DNA from: Orientallactaga sibirica
Taxonomy: Eukaryota > Chordata > Mammalia > Rodentia > Dipodidae
Assembly: GCA_036365145.1 (NCBI GenBank)
Contig: JAEOAD010000005.1
Span: 2,170,001-2,234,000, forward strand
Reading direction: 5' to 3'
Length of the DNA stretch: 64,000 nucleotides
Shown here: positions 1-10,184 of the stretch, one piece after another
Layout: every line of letters starts with the position of its first letter
Position numbering within the stretch: the stretch's first letter is position 1
Position numbers and translations under genes: made by a program
The notes under the pieces: model-generated
The model's input: the letters and a program-made list of their open reading frames with translations, nothing else
What the model was told of the DNA's origin: nothing
The model's database searches: none

Positions 1-534
1 TGTACACATTACAGACTAAGAAAGCATTCCCAATCCTTGAAGAAAACCATTACTTGGCTCACTGCAAGCTAATTGCATTTGTTCAGTTGGTGTGAAAATG
101 GATGCAGATGGGATGAGCTATGCAACGCCCCACTGTTAAATCACAAAATAAAGCCATTGTTCAGGAGACACCATGCCCGCGATGAGACTTTCACCAGGAA
201 GTGGGAAATTGCTTGGTAAATTTCTCTTTTCTGCTTAAGTAACTCTTTTAATTAATTTTTACTGACCTAGTCCTCCTCCAAACCAACAGGTGTAAAGAGA
301 TAAAGAATGTAGGTTCCTGACCTTCTGAAGCCCAAACAGGTAAAAATGGGGAGAGGAACTTCTTTGCTTTCAGCCTGTGACAGACTGCGGTGTGTGGGGA
401 CCTGCAGCCTTGATGACCAGTCACAGTGGACACAGTATAAGATCTCAGTATCTTGTCATTTTCACTGTGACAGGATCAAAACCTTACTTTTTAGGTAAAA
501 AGCCGTGATGGGGATTCATAACTAAAGTCGCAAG
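1..534. other. Unannotated unique sequence
   Basis: I see no gene, RNA or confident repeat here. The sequence is moderately AT-rich. The only reading frame longer than 60 codons is on the minus strand near 250-430 and shows no domain or coding signature. Confidence 0.5.
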
Positions 535-535
535 A

Positions 536-586
536 GGACAGTGGTGCACTCCTTTAAATTAATCCCAGTCCTCAGGAGGCAGAAAT
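536..586 (+). repeat. B1 SINE, 5' part (split by an LTR)
   Basis: The stretch reads GTGGTGCACTCCTTTAAATTAATCCCAG...CTCAGGAGGCAGAAAT, the left half of a B1 (7SL-derived) SINE. It stops exactly at the LTR insertion point and resumes at 1000, so both halves are one older element. Confidence 0.8.
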
Positions 587-994
587 TGCTGGTTCCTCCC
601 GGCAGGTAGGGCTGAAGAAGGAGCCGGTCCAGCTGGACCCTTTTTTGGGGCTGAGCGGGATGGTGAATGTCGTTGACCCAGATCCCCCTCCTCTAAGACA
701 CCGGAGAGAAAAACTCACTGGGTCGGGAGTCTTGTCAAGGCAAGAACTTGTTTTATTGTAGTAGGAAGGTGTTTATATAGCTTTGAGAAAGAGGGTGGGT
801 CTCAGGATGGGAAAAAGGTGTAGGGGCCAATAGTATTTCACCATGTCAGCAGTAGCTGGGCGGAGGCAGTTTTGGCTTAGGTCTTGCTGAGTCACTCCTA
901 AGCGGGAGTAATAGGCCAAAGACAGGTCGCCAAACTCTAGCCAGGCTCAGGAAGTTCCACTGGGCCTCGCGCCCGGGCCTCTTAGGGCCCAACA
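587..994 (-). mobile_element. Solo LTR of an endogenous retrovirus
   Basis: Read on the minus strand, the 408-bp element begins TGTTGGGCCC and ends CCAGCA, so it has the TG...CA ends of an LTR. It is flanked by a perfect 5-bp direct repeat, GAAAT, at 582-586 and 995-999. On the minus strand a TATA-like CTATATAAAC lies at 780-771 and a polyadenylation signal AATAAA near 756-751, the promoter-then-polyA order expected of U3-R. No internal retroviral sequence flanks it, so it is a solo LTR. The family is not identified. The TATA and polyA signals are unusually close (about 20 bases). The intact duplication suggests a fairly recent insertion. Confidence 0.85.
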
Positions 995-999
995 GAAAT

Positions 1000-1100
1000 A
1001 GGAGATCACTGTGAGTTGGAGGCCAGCTTGGGACTACAAGAGTGAGCTCCAAGACATCCTAGGCTAGAGAGAGGCCCTACCTCAAAAAGCAAACATAAAA
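1000..1100 (+). repeat. B1 SINE, 3' part
   Basis: This resumes the B1 interrupted by the LTR, with AGGAGATCACTGTGAGTTGG leading to GGCCCTACCTCAAAAA and a short A-rich tail. Confidence 0.8.
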
Positions 1101-1926
1101 CAGGTTGAAGCTCTTGCACAGTTTCTTCTGGAACCAAAGCCATCCTATCAGTGGTCTGATTAGATGATTCCATATTGTCATGTTTTCATGAGCAATTAAA
1201 CAGAAAAGCATGGTGTCAATTATTAACTTGATTCCATGTGGTAGAGATTCTAGTTGACCGCAGGGTTTGGGGAGAAATGCTAATGTCAGTCATCAGGAGA
1301 GTCAATGTTTTAGATCATTATTGATTAGTGACCTTATCATCGCCATGGAACCGAACCAGTAGTCTGAAGAAAAATGTCCCGTTGAAGTCTGTTTCACTGT
1401 CTTGAGTTCAATAGTGCAGGCACAGTACAAGGTGTGAAACTATGATTACTTTATTACAATGAACAATTTGTTTTACAAGTCATATCACTTCAAATTATCT
1501 AGTTTTGTCACTGGATTCAGCAAGCAAAGAGTACTTATCAGCAGATAGAACTCCCCCCCTCCTCAATTAATCAGACAGGACACAAGAATTAATCAGGCAG
1601 GACACAGGCAATCATAATCACCTTTAAACATCCTTTGAGTGTCCAGAACAATCCAGGGTTGGACACCCGGGAGGAGAGCCTTCGCTAAGCCTGGTCAACC
1701 AGAGTGAAGTGACTTCTTGAGGTCAAGTTCTAGGAAAACGAAGGCATGAACCTAACTCCTGGGAACTGGTCGTGCTCACTCTCCGAGCTTTGTGAGGGAG
1801 CGGGGCTGTCCTTGTCTTAAGCACCTGCAGGGCCTGTGAAGAGAGAGAATCGAAAATCCTGTAACTGCCACCACTGTGCGGAAGACATGCGTCAAGAGCT
1901 ACATTGTTGTACTTACCTTTCATTGC
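1101..1926. other. Unannotated sequence
   Basis: No gene is recognised. The text is AT-rich at 1150-1520. A short imperfect repetition (AATTAATCAG with CAGGACACA) occurs at about 1564-1610. The minus-strand frame at 1723-1923 has no domain. Confidence 0.4.
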
Positions 1927-2232
1927 TGAACAACCCCAAAGCAGCTGATGGGAGGAGAGGGTTTATCTCGGCTTCCAGTGTCTAGGGGAAGCTTCGTGAC
2001 GGCAGGGGAAGCATGGCACGGCAGAGGCTGGGCATCACCTCTGCCACAGTCGGTGGCAAGCAGCAGCAAGAGAGTGGGCAGAGCTCTGACAAGGAGGAGC
2101 TGGCTAGAGCACCCCAAAGCCCAGCTCAGTCACACGCCTTCTCCACCTCCCAAACTGCCACCAGCTGGGGACAAAGCAATCAAAGCACATGAGTCCACGA
2201 GGGGACATCTGATTCAAACTTCCACATGTGTT
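1927..2232 (-). mobile_element. Rodent MaLR-like LTR fragment
   Basis: On the minus strand this matches other copies in the window (9846-10184, 22310-22656, 31963-32290). Shared blocks include the CCCCAGCTG region, the TGTTGGCCA/CCTCTGCTCATGCC region and the CATGGAGCTTCCCC block. The 126-codon plus-strand frame here is a shadow of this repeat. The family name is uncertain. Confidence 0.6.
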
Positions 2233-2603
2233 TATTCTTTCTTATTCTTTGCATTTCGGCTCTCTAGGAAAGGAAGTCAGAGACCAGGTTCTCGTGTCAG
2301 GGTCCTTGTGACTTCCTTAAGGCACTAGGGCCTTCCTCCACAAACAAGACATTATAGTGCCGTGTGAAATACGAGAATATTGAACTAAGATGAGAAACCA
2401 CCCCAAAGTGGGATCACCCAAAGTGGGAGTGTCTAGACATACTGAAATGACTTTCATGTCACTCTATCTGTGGCAGGAAGGAAAATATGCATATAGCCAA
2501 ATACATATGCATATAAAAGGGTATATCTGACCCTGAAATGTTAGCCTCATAGATCTTGAATCATACAAAGAGAAAAAAATCCTGTAAAAATGCTTGAGTT
2601 AAA
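2233..2603. other. Unannotated AT-rich sequence
   Basis: No gene or confident repeat. An imperfect ATATGCATATA-type stretch at about 2486-2516 is alternating and could unwind easily. Confidence 0.4.
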
Positions 2604-2720
2604 ATTCTAGTCAAGGAGGATCGCTGTAAGTTCAAGGCCACCCTGAGGCTACATAGTGAATTCCTGATCAGTGTGGACTAGAGCAAGACCCTGCCTCAAA
2701 AACAAACAAACAAACAAAAC
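2604..2720 (+). repeat. B1 SINE, 5'-truncated
   Basis: It starts mid-element at GAGGATCGCTGTAAGTTCAAGG and continues to GACCCTGCCTCAAAAAC with an (AAAC)n tail. The upstream promoter half is missing. Confidence 0.8.
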
Positions 2721-2852
2721 ATGCTGGGCATGGTGGTAGAAGCCTTTAACCCCAGCACTTGGAAAACAGAGACAGGAGGATTGCGGTGACTTCAAGGCCT
2801 GAGACTGCAAAGTGAATTCCAGATCAGCCTGGGCTAGAGCGAGACCCTACCT
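2721..2852 (+). repeat. B1 SINE
   Basis: A nearly full-length B1 from GCTGGGCATGGTGGTAGAAG to GAGACCCTACCTCAAAC. It sits directly against the tail of the B1 before it, so the pair lies head to tail. Confidence 0.85.
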
Positions 2853-2970
2853 CAAACAAAACAAAACAGAACAGAACAGAACCGAACCGAACCAAACCAA
2901 ACCAAACCAAACCAAAACAAAACAAAACCAGAACAGAACCAGAACAGAACAGAACAGAACAAAACCCAAA
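2853..2970. repeat. Expanded B1 tail microsatellite
   Basis: The A-rich tail of the preceding B1 has grown to about 118 bp of mixed pentamers (AAAAC, AACAG, AACCG, AACCA). Related variants are grouped in blocks, which fits slippage from an (AAAAC)n seed followed by substitution. Confidence 0.85.
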
Positions 2971-2974
2971 ACTC

Positions 2975-3320
2975 TATTCAAGGGGTAGAGAGATGTTTCA
3001 GTGGGTAAAATCACTTGCCACACAAACATAAGGGACTGCAGGATCCAGAGCTCAAGCTCTAGTGCCCACTTAAAAACTGGGCATGGCCATGCATGCCCAT
3101 ATTACCTCAGTCTCGTGGGGAGCAGAGACAGAAGAATTCCTGGGACTCACTGGTCAGCCATTCTGACTAAAACAGCAACTCCAGATACAGAGAGAGACTC
3201 CGTCTCAAGGAAACAACATGGAGGAGAGGTACGGGAAGACTGATGCTCTTCTCTGACCTCCACAGGTGCGCGCATTTGCATACACCTTTGCATACCACAC
3301 ACACCAACCACACTGCATGT
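2975..3320 (+). repeat. B4/RSINE-like composite SINE
   Basis: The ID-like head (GGGTAGAGAGATGTTTCAGTGGG) is followed by a B1-like middle (ATTACCTCAGTCTCGTGGGGAGCAGAGACAGAAG is the relevant zone) and the CTGACCTCCACA...CACACACACC end typical of rodent B4-type SINEs. Reading frames here are not genes. Confidence 0.65.
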
Positions 3321-3956
3321 CAAACAATGAACTCATCAGAAGGTGTGTATGTTCTCCATGTTAGAGTTTGGAGCTGATGGTTTTGCACTGTTTAACCAAA
3401 TTTGACGCACAGCACTGATGTTGCTAAATGGACTGGAGTTGTTGTTATTTTGCTTTTCAGAGTTGGAATGTTTCAGTACAAGGTAAATTCAGACGTGAGA
3501 CTGCAGTGTGTTTAAAAATCCTGCTGCCTCCCTGGGTAGCAAAGCCCATCTGCTTTGAAACAGTGAGGGGGCTACTGACACCTTATTCTGCTGTCCTCTG
3601 GTGAAGTTGCTCCTGCTTCCCCAAGTGCAGTAACCAGTAACTCCCTCTTATTTGGAGAATTGCGTGTGGCTGCTCCTCCTGTCGACTCATACATGTGGTC
3701 AGGGTTTGTCCTTATTTTAAGCAGAGCAGCGTGTGGTCTTTTTGTTAGATCTTCACTTTTCTTACCTCTCTTTTGTCCTCTCTCCTATGGGTGGATACAC
3801 TGAATATTCTATTCTAGCGAGGGCAATAAGCTATAATGTTTTGAGAAAGTCTCTTTTGCATTAAGTTATTTCTGCTGACCACAACTTGTAGCATCTCCTT
3901 GGATACACTCATTGTTGCTGAGGCTAAAGAGAGGGTTCTCAGACTTAATGACTTGA
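3321..3956. other. Unannotated sequence
   Basis: I see no gene and no confident repeat. Composition is mixed, with a T-rich part at 3720-3780. Confidence 0.4.
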
Positions 3957-3963
3957 CTCTTTT

Positions 3964-4000
<37 letters not shown>

Positions 4001-4013
4001 TCTTTCTTTTTTC
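3957..4013. repeat. (TTTC)n microsatellite
   Basis: A 57-nt pyrimidine-only run, mostly TTTC. It abuts the poly-T end of the inverted B1 at 4011, so it probably grew from that SINE's tail. Confidence 0.9.
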
Positions 4014-4150
4014 GAGGTAGTGTCTCACTGAAGCCCAGGCTGATCTGGAATTGACTATGTAGTCTCAGGCTAGTCTCGAACTCACAGCAATCCTTCTACC
4101 TCTGCCTCCCAAATGGTGGGATTAAAGGTATGCATCACCATGCTCAGGAG
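4011..4150 (-). repeat. B1 SINE
   Basis: The inverted B1 reads TTTTCGAGGTAGTGTCTCACTG through CCCAAATGGTGGGATTAAAGG to GCATCACCATGCTCAG on the plus strand. Confidence 0.85.
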
Positions 4151-4285
4151 ACAGAGAGAGAGAGAGAGAGAGAGTGAGAGAATGGGCTTACCAGGGCCTT
4201 CACCCACTGCAAGCAAACTCCAGACACATGTCCCATGTACTGGGGATCAAACGTGGGTCATTAAGTTTTGCAGAGCAGAGTGTGC
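4151..4285 (-). repeat. Composite ID SINE, truncated
   Basis: It opens with a (GA)n block and GAATGGGCTTACCAGGGCC, then has the CTCCAGACACATG body. The tRNA-like head is missing. It adjoins the inverted B1. Confidence 0.7.
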
Positions 4286-4539
4286 TGGGCCCTCTGGAGT
4301 GGTAGCCTTTGTCAGCCCAGTCTCCAAGAACAAGAAAGTCCTTCATGTGCTCTGGTCCCTGAACCGTGTTTACCCATGCTGCTGGGTTCCCTAGCATATC
4401 CTTGGGGAGAAATGAGATTCAAGAAGGCGACATGGGCAGGGAGAGAGGAGGCAATGCTTCTCTAGGTTTCTCTTGGGAATCAGCCACACAGACTCTCTGC
4501 GGTGACTCCAGCCAGGTGACCTACAGGGCAAAGCTTAGC
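4286..4539. other. Unassigned sequence upstream of L1 3' end
   Basis: This stretch contains overlapping frames on both strands without any domain. It may be a diverged upstream part of the L1 3' region that follows. Confidence 0.35.
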
Positions 4540-4975
4540 AAGAGATAAATGGCCTTTCCCACTGGGATGACCCAAAAGGCAACATAGTGCTGAGAACAAG
4601 GGATGGAGGAGTGCCCAGCACTGAAACACCTCTGTCACACCCTCCAAGGCTCAGGGACCATTGCGGAAGAGGGGGCGGATAGAATGGAAGAGCCAAAGGA
4701 AGGGTATGACTTCTTACAATGCAACTGCCCAGACAGAAATTGGCCTCAATATCCATGACCTTGCAGTGCCTAACAATACCTCCGCAAGACCCTCAAAATA
4801 GAAGAAAAAGATGATGACATCAAATTAAGAGAGAGACTAATGGAGAGAGGGAGGGGATATGATGGAGATTGGAGTTCTAAAGTGGAAAGGGGGGAGGGAA
4901 GGGAAATATCAGGTGGGGTTTTTTTTTTGTAAGTATAGAAGTTGTCAATAAAAAAATAATTAAAAAAAAAAGAGA
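4540..4975 (+). mobile_element. L1 LINE 3' end (5'-truncated)
   Basis: This aligns by eye with the L1 3' region at 10870-11710 and, inverted, at 47512-48200. Shared blocks are CATAGTGCTGAG, CTCAGGGACCATTGCGGAAGAG, AGACAGAAATTGGCCTCAATAT and ACAAGACC followed by a purine-rich stretch (4800-4920). It ends in a G-rich/poly-T junction, AATAAA near 4948 and an A-rich tail. No ORF2 is present. Confidence 0.7.
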
Positions 4976-5166
4976 TAAACGGTCTTTCTTGTTCCTCCTA
5001 TGGTGCACATCAAATTTCTACTCTTAGCTTTGGCTGAATCGCCAGTCATCCAGCTGAATGTAGACCCAAGGGCTTGCAATAGAAAAAGAACGGGAGAGAA
5101 CACATTGGTATGAAAGGCTTTCTGCCCAAGCACAGCTGCTGGAATTGGATCCTAAACCAGTTTTTA
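4976..5166. other. Unannotated spacer
   Basis: A short unique stretch between the L1 tail and the next SINE. Nothing is recognised. Confidence 0.4.
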
Positions 5167-5360
5167 AAATATATTTATTTATTTATTTATTTGAGAGAGA
5201 GAGAGAGAGAATGGGCGTCAGGGCCTCTGGCTGCTGCAAACGAACACCAGACACATGTGCCACCCTGTGCATCTGGCTTATGTGGGTCCTGAGGAATTGA
5301 ACCTGGGTCCTTTGGCTTTGCAGGCAAGTTCCTTAACCACTAAGACATCCCTCCAGCCCC
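5167..5360 (-). repeat. Composite ID SINE, full length
   Basis: Inverted, it runs (TTTA)n, (GA)n, AATGGGCGTCAGGGCC, the ACCAGACACATGTGCCACC body, GAATTGAACCTGGGTCC (inverted B box) and ACTAAGACATCCCTCCAGCCC (inverted head). Confidence 0.9.
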
Positions 5361-5519
5361 TAAACTTTAGTTTTAACATGAGAAAGGTAAAGGTATTACC
5401 TTGACAAAAAGAGGGGAAAGAAACGCTAGAGGTCCTAAGGATCTTGGTTAAATCTCAGGGATTTGTCAATTTTTCTCTTTATCTTCCCGGGTTTACTGAA
5501 GTTCAAGGCAAAAAGTGAC
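5361..5519. other. Unannotated spacer
   Basis: Unique sequence with no recognised feature. Confidence 0.4.
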
Positions 5520-5665
5520 CTTAAAGATCAGCTAGTTCAACCCCATCATTTCACGGGTGATGACTGATGATCCCTGGAGACTAACGCCTGCTCAGCAACA
5601 GAAGCGGGGCTGGAACAGCCTCCCGATTTGAAGCCGCTAGTCTTTCCATCACAACACGTGTTTTC
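5520..5665 (+). repeat. MIR (tRNA-derived ancient SINE)
   Basis: The order AGATCAGCTAGTTCAACCCC, CATTTCACGGGTGATGA, GCAACAGAAGCGGGGCTGG and CTAGTCTTTCCATCACAACAC follows the MIR consensus as I remember it. Divergence is high, as expected for a pan-mammalian element. Confidence 0.6.
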
Positions 5666-6824
5666 CAATGTCCATAAGTCAAACGAAAGCTGTGAGCTGT
5701 CTTCCCCGCCCAGGTTCTCTCCAAGAGACTGCGCAGCTTGGAGGAGCGTCTTGAGACAAGGCACTGTGGAGCTGGGCAGACCCCTTTCTTTTCCTGTGAA
5801 TCCTCCGTGCGAGCCCTTTCTGCAACTCTCGGCCTTTAGGTGGCTCTGTCTGTAAATGTTAAGGTTCTCAACTTTGTAATACCAGACTGAATTGGATTGA
5901 TTTGTGGATATCTATGTAGTTGAATCTTTTCAAATCTGATTTTCCCTGAGCCATTGTTCTCCCTCTCTCCATTTAGGATCTGGTTTTTCAAGTTCAAATA
6001 GAATCTATTTCTTTTGAGCATTTTGGGTTCTTTCCCGAGTTGCAGCCACTGTGGTGTGAGGATTTCCTCTCTGGTCAATACAGTCTTTGTAGTGTGATGG
6101 ACACGGCGGTAATGAAAGTGCCAAAGTGGGTGTTTATCTCTCACCGCTGTTTTGTTATGTGATCTGAAGCCATGGGCTTAAGCGCTCTGCACCTAAGACC
6201 CTCCATCTACAGTGAAATAGCTCTATTTAACTCACAGAACTGTGAAAATAAAATGTAGGTGACAAATCATTTGTAGGTTTAAAAGTGCTGGGCAGATATT
6301 AAAATACTGTATAGTTAGTTAGACCTACAGGTCTGTCAGAACTTGTTAAATTCAACACAGACTTTATTTTAGTAAACAAGTTAAAAAATTTAAGTTATAT
6401 GTGGTGTTTCTTTAAACGAGAGCTATCTAACAAATTCTAGCCAGGGAGCATGGTTCTGTTTTAGAATTCCCTAGAGTCGTCTGTCCCCTTGGGACATGAT
6501 CAAGTGTAACACTGTTCACTGCTCCATGCTCCTCTAGTGCTGTCCAGTGCTGAGTGAGTTGACAGTGCTGGGGAGTAGATGGCCAAGCCCCTGGACTACA
6601 GATGGGGAGAGGAGAAGCTGCGGCTCGCTGTCTCTACTGTCCATCTCCCCGGAAGCCATGGTGTCTGCCTCTGATGCATTTGCTTCTAGACCATGGATCT
6701 CTAGACTCCTGAACACACCTGCACTATGAGAGTCAATCACAGGATTCCAGAGCTGGCTGCATCGCAGAGCAGACCAGCTAGAGCTGGAGTGTCTCCCAAG
6801 GGCTCACGTGTTCATTCTTGGTCT
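5666..6824. other. Unannotated sequence
   Basis: No gene recognised. The minus-strand 102-codon frame (5836-6144) is compositionally ordinary, has no domain and lies in AT-rich DNA. At 6150-6480 the sequence is SINE-free and AT-rich. Confidence 0.4.
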
Positions 6825-7125
6825 TCAGTGTGGTGGACTGGGAGGTGGTAGGGCCTTTAAGAGATGGAAACTAGTGGGAGGGAGGGAGGTCACTGGAGGC
6901 ATGTCCTTAAATGGGACATTCGGGGCCTGTCACTTTCTTGTCTCTCTGTCGCCATGAGGTACGTGGGCCTCCTTGCTACATTCTCCTGCCGTGTCACTTC
7001 TCAGGTCCACGGCAACAGGGCCAAGACGCTGTGGACTGAAACCAGGAGCCAACACGAACCTGTGCTCTTTACCTGTTCAGAGTTCTCAGGGTGTTGCTAT
7101 GGCATTGCAATGCCTACATGGTCCC
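6825..7125 (+). mobile_element. MaLR-like LTR remnant
   Basis: The order GTGGTGGACTGGGAGGTGGTAGGGCC, GGGACATTCGGGGCCTG, CTCTCTGTCGCCATGAGG and the ACGCTGTGGACTGAAACC block resembles the mid and 3' parts of an ERVL-MaLR LTR. It is old and lacks clear ends. Confidence 0.5.
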
Positions 7126-7494
7126 AACCACTTTCATTTTAAACCAAGAAGAGGTACAGAGAGACCTCAGCCCAGTTCCCACTGTTCCGCAGACTGAACA
7201 GATGCTCCTACACAGAGTTCTTGGTGGGGAATGCTGTGGTCCCCTCCAGCTCCGGTGGGCTTTTGGCAGTCTGGGGACACTCTGATTTGTCATGACTGCG
7301 TGGGAGTGCTGCTGGAGTCTAGTGAGGCCAGGGATTTTGACATAAGGCACTTTAACGTGCCTAGGACAGCCCCCCCCCTTGAAGACCTGTCTGGCACAAA
7401 ATGCCAGCTGTACAAGGGTGAGAAAGGCTGTTCTAGAGGAGTTCTTGGACTCTGAAAATCAAGCGGAGGGTCTGCTATTCTCTGGGCTCTCTGG
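7126..7494. other. Unannotated sequence
   Basis: Several overlapping frames exist on both strands (7114-7350 minus, 7231-7455 plus). Neither has a domain, and mutual overlap argues for chance. Confidence 0.35.
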
Positions 7495-7662
7495 ACAGGC
7501 AAACTAACCCTGTTTCAATTTCTTCATCTGTGAACCAAGCATGCACATAGTGCCTGCTGCATGGGATTACCACGAAGGTCATGTTGGTCATGAGATGTTA
7601 CATGTTAAACACAGGGGTAATAGCAATGGTAACTATGGGTGTTATTATGGCACGCAAAACTG
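7495..7662 (+). repeat. MIR
   Basis: The run CCCTGTTTCAATTTCTTCATCTGTGAA, GGGATTACCACGAAGG and GTTATTATGG follows the 3' half of MIR (the CTCATCTGTAAAATGGG...TATTATT zone). Confidence 0.55.
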
Positions 7663-8099
7663 AATTTTCAGATTCCCATGCCGAGATGCATATCAATAGC
7701 ATCAAATAAGGCCTATGGCTTGCCCTCTAAGGCAGTTCTAGTTTGATGGAGCAGCCACACCTCTTTAGTGTGGATTCTATGTCTAGACAAAGGACAGCCC
7801 AACTGGCCTAGAAGCCCCTAAAAGTGAAGATGGACTTTGTCTTCTCTCTGCCTTTCAGAGCTTCAGCAACTGATGAGTGAATATGAGGGAAGCATCTAGA
7901 AAGGGTGGCTCCTTGTTTAAGTTAAAGGAGAAAGAATGAACTGGATGAGAGAGAACGGAAATTGAGGCAGGCGCACAATCCCATGAACATCTGGGTGAGA
8001 AAGAGGTGTCCTGGCGGGGGCGGGGGGCTTAGCAGGTGAGTTTTCAAATTGAGGATTTTAAGAGAAACAACATGCTATTAGTGATTGTTGAAAGATGAT
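7663..8099. other. Unannotated sequence
   Basis: Unique DNA. A G-rich run, GGCGGGGGCGGGGGG, lies at about 8013-8027. I see no gene. Confidence 0.4.
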
Positions 8100-8269
8100 G
8101 GGGGCTGGAGAGACGGATTAGCAGTGAAGGCACTTGCCTGTGAAGTCGAAGGACCCAGGTTTGATTCCTAGTGTCCACATAAGTCAAATGTACAAGGTGG
8201 TGCATGTGTCTGGAGTTCATTTGTAGTGGCTAGAGGCCCTGGCACATCCATTCTCTCTCTATCTGCCTC

Positions 8270-8300
<31 letters not shown>

Positions 8301-8398
8301 TTCTTTCTTTCTTTCCTTCCTCCTTCCTTCTTTCCTTCCTTTCTTCCTTCTTTCTTTCTTTCTCTCACACTCAAATAAATAAAAATTTTAAAACCTTA
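8100..8398 (+). repeat. Composite ID SINE with long pyrimidine insert
   Basis: The head GGGCTGGAGAGACGGATTAGC, the body AAATGTACAAGGTGGTGCATG and GTGGCTAGAGGCCCTGGC are all present. The CT tract has expanded to 101 uninterrupted pyrimidines at 8266-8366 (TTTC and TTCC units) before the AATAAATAAA tail. Confidence 0.9.
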
Positions 8399-8727
8399 AA
8401 GAGAGAGAGAGAGATGATGGGAGTTATTGACAGTTTGCATGATCAGTCATTGGGTTAGCGGCGCCCTGGACTTTGAGACACAGGGTCATGGGAAATGACA
8501 ACTAGGAAACGGGCCTGTTTGGAAGGGAATGATCCACAGGTTGGTGACCCACTGAGGCAGAAGAGAATCAAGGGAGAGTGAATAAGAGGGAAGAACCCCA
8601 GGCGGAGGTCATTCTGTGTTGCATCTCTGAGGGCAGACTTGGCCAGAGGGCTCATGTTATCACTTGGCTTTTTTTTATATATATTTAAAGAATGGCACAA
8701 GAGCTTAAAGTCATTTGTCCAACCTTT
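8399..8727. other. Unannotated sequence
   Basis: A short (GA)n at 8400-8413 is followed by unique DNA. No gene seen. Confidence 0.4.
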
Positions 8728-8930
8728 TTAAAACTATGATTTATTTATTTATTTGACAGAGAGAAAGAGGGAGAGAGAGAGAGAGAAGAGAGAGAGAGGA
8801 AGAGCTGAAAAGAATGGGCACGCCAGGGCTTCCAGCCACTGCAAACGAACTCCACATGCATGTGCCCCCTTGTGCATCTGGCTCATGTGGCTCCTTTGGC
8901 CTTAACCATTAAGCCAGCTCTCCAGCCCAT
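8728..8930 (-). repeat. Composite ID SINE
   Basis: Inverted copy with TTTATTTATTTATTTGACAG, a (GA)n block and AATGGGCACGCCAGGGC. The B-box region is largely deleted: the text jumps from GTGGCTCCTTTGGCC to CTTAACCATTAAGCC. Confidence 0.85.
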
Positions 8931-8989
8931 CACTTGGCATTGTAAGAAATGGTGGTAGCTAATACTTATTGGGAGATCTATTTATCACT

Positions 8990-9352
8990 CACGCATCCAT
9001 CCATCATCTGCTGTATCTCTCCTATTATGCATTATGCAAACATTATCTAATATCTCTCACCTATCCATCAGCTACTGTCTGTCACCCATCCATCTGTCAT
9101 TTGCTATCTCTCACCTATCCTTCCATCATCTACTATCTCTCATCTTTCCATCCATATCTCTTATTGTTTTTGTCTATCTCTATCAACATACCATCAGTTT
9201 ATCTGTCAACCGTCTATCTACCATCTGTTTATCATCTACCCCTGATCTATCCATCCATCTACTACCTATCTCTATCATCTGTCATCTATCAGTCTCCTAT
9301 ATAGCTATCATTTATCAATCTATAATCTTGCTCTAGATGTCTATATCTATCA
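8990..9352. repeat. Degenerate (ATCT/ATCC)n tetranucleotide tract
   Basis: About 360 bp of imperfect CATC, TATC, CATT and TCTG units. The overlapping plus-strand frames of 100-111 codons, rich in Ser, Ile and Tyr, are products of this repeat. Confidence 0.85.
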
Positions 9353-9359
9353 AACACCC

Positions 9360-9512
9360 ACTTATTTATTGAATTTTGAGACAAGGCCTCGTGTAGCTAG
9401 AGATGGTCGTGAACTCACTATGTTGAAGGGGCTGCCCTTGGACTCCTGATCCTCCTGTCTTCATCTCCCAGGTTCTGGGATTACAGCTGGGCATGTGTCT
9501 CCATGCCCAGCC
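9360..9512 (-). repeat. Old B1-like SINE
   Basis: GAGACAAGGCCTCGTGTAGC, GGTTCTGGGATTACAG and GTGTCTCCATGCCCAGCC mark an inverted, diverged 7SL-derived SINE. Confidence 0.6.
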
Positions 9513-9845
9513 TCCGTCATTGCTTAAACAAAACAGAAAACAGTTCCTTGTTTATGTGTGAGTTGCACCCTTGGGTTTCTATTGAGTTGAAACATGCAGG
9601 CTTCACATTTGAATACAGCCAACTCTGTTGATTGTATTATTGAAAGTCCTTTGATTGCTTCTGCATTCTCAGGAAGCTATTTACCACACAAAGATTCATT
9701 TTTTCTCATTCTCTAGTCTCTTCGTGTCACACCAGAAATCTATTTTGGGTCTGATTAGTTCAATACCAGAGGAGCATTTCAGTGGAGTGCCCAGAACGGG
9801 CGCTGACGTAGGAGTCATAGGTACTGGGTGGTAATCCAAGGCCGG
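9513..9845. other. Unannotated sequence
   Basis: Unique sequence with no recognised gene. The minus-strand 129-codon frame covering 9696-10085 mostly reads through the LTR-like repeat that follows. Confidence 0.4.
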
Positions 9846-10184
9846 ACTGTGTGGGGTCAATACTGGCAAAAAGCAACAGACCAGAAGCAGCTTGTGGGAA
9901 GAAAGGGTTGATTTTGGCTTACAGACCTCAAGGGAAGCTCCATGATGGAAGGAGGTAATGTGGCATGAGCAGAGGCTGGACATTGCCTTCTGGCCAACAT
10001 CAGGTGGACAACAGCAGCAAGAAAGTGTGCCAAATAGTGGCGAGGGGAAGCTGGCTACAACACTCATAAGCCACCCCAACAACACAGCTCCAACAAGGTT
10101 CCAGTTCCCAAACTGACCTCAGCTGGGGATCAAGCATTCAGAATACACGAATTTATGGGATGAGCTAATACAAACTACCACAAT
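9846..10184 (-). mobile_element. Rodent MaLR-like LTR
   Basis: On the minus strand it begins TGTGGTAGTTTGTATTAG and ends GACCCCACA, giving TG...CA ends. It shares ordered blocks with 22310-22656 (CCCCAGCTGA, CCACCTGATGTTGGCC, CATGGAGCTTCCC, GTAAGCCAAAAT). The flanking pentamers do not match, so the duplication is lost or the ends are slightly off. Confidence 0.65.

Noticed and set aside
8969..9336. Two overlapping Ser/Ile/Tyr-rich frames of 100-111 codons
   Set aside because: They translate a degenerate ATCT/ATCC microsatellite.
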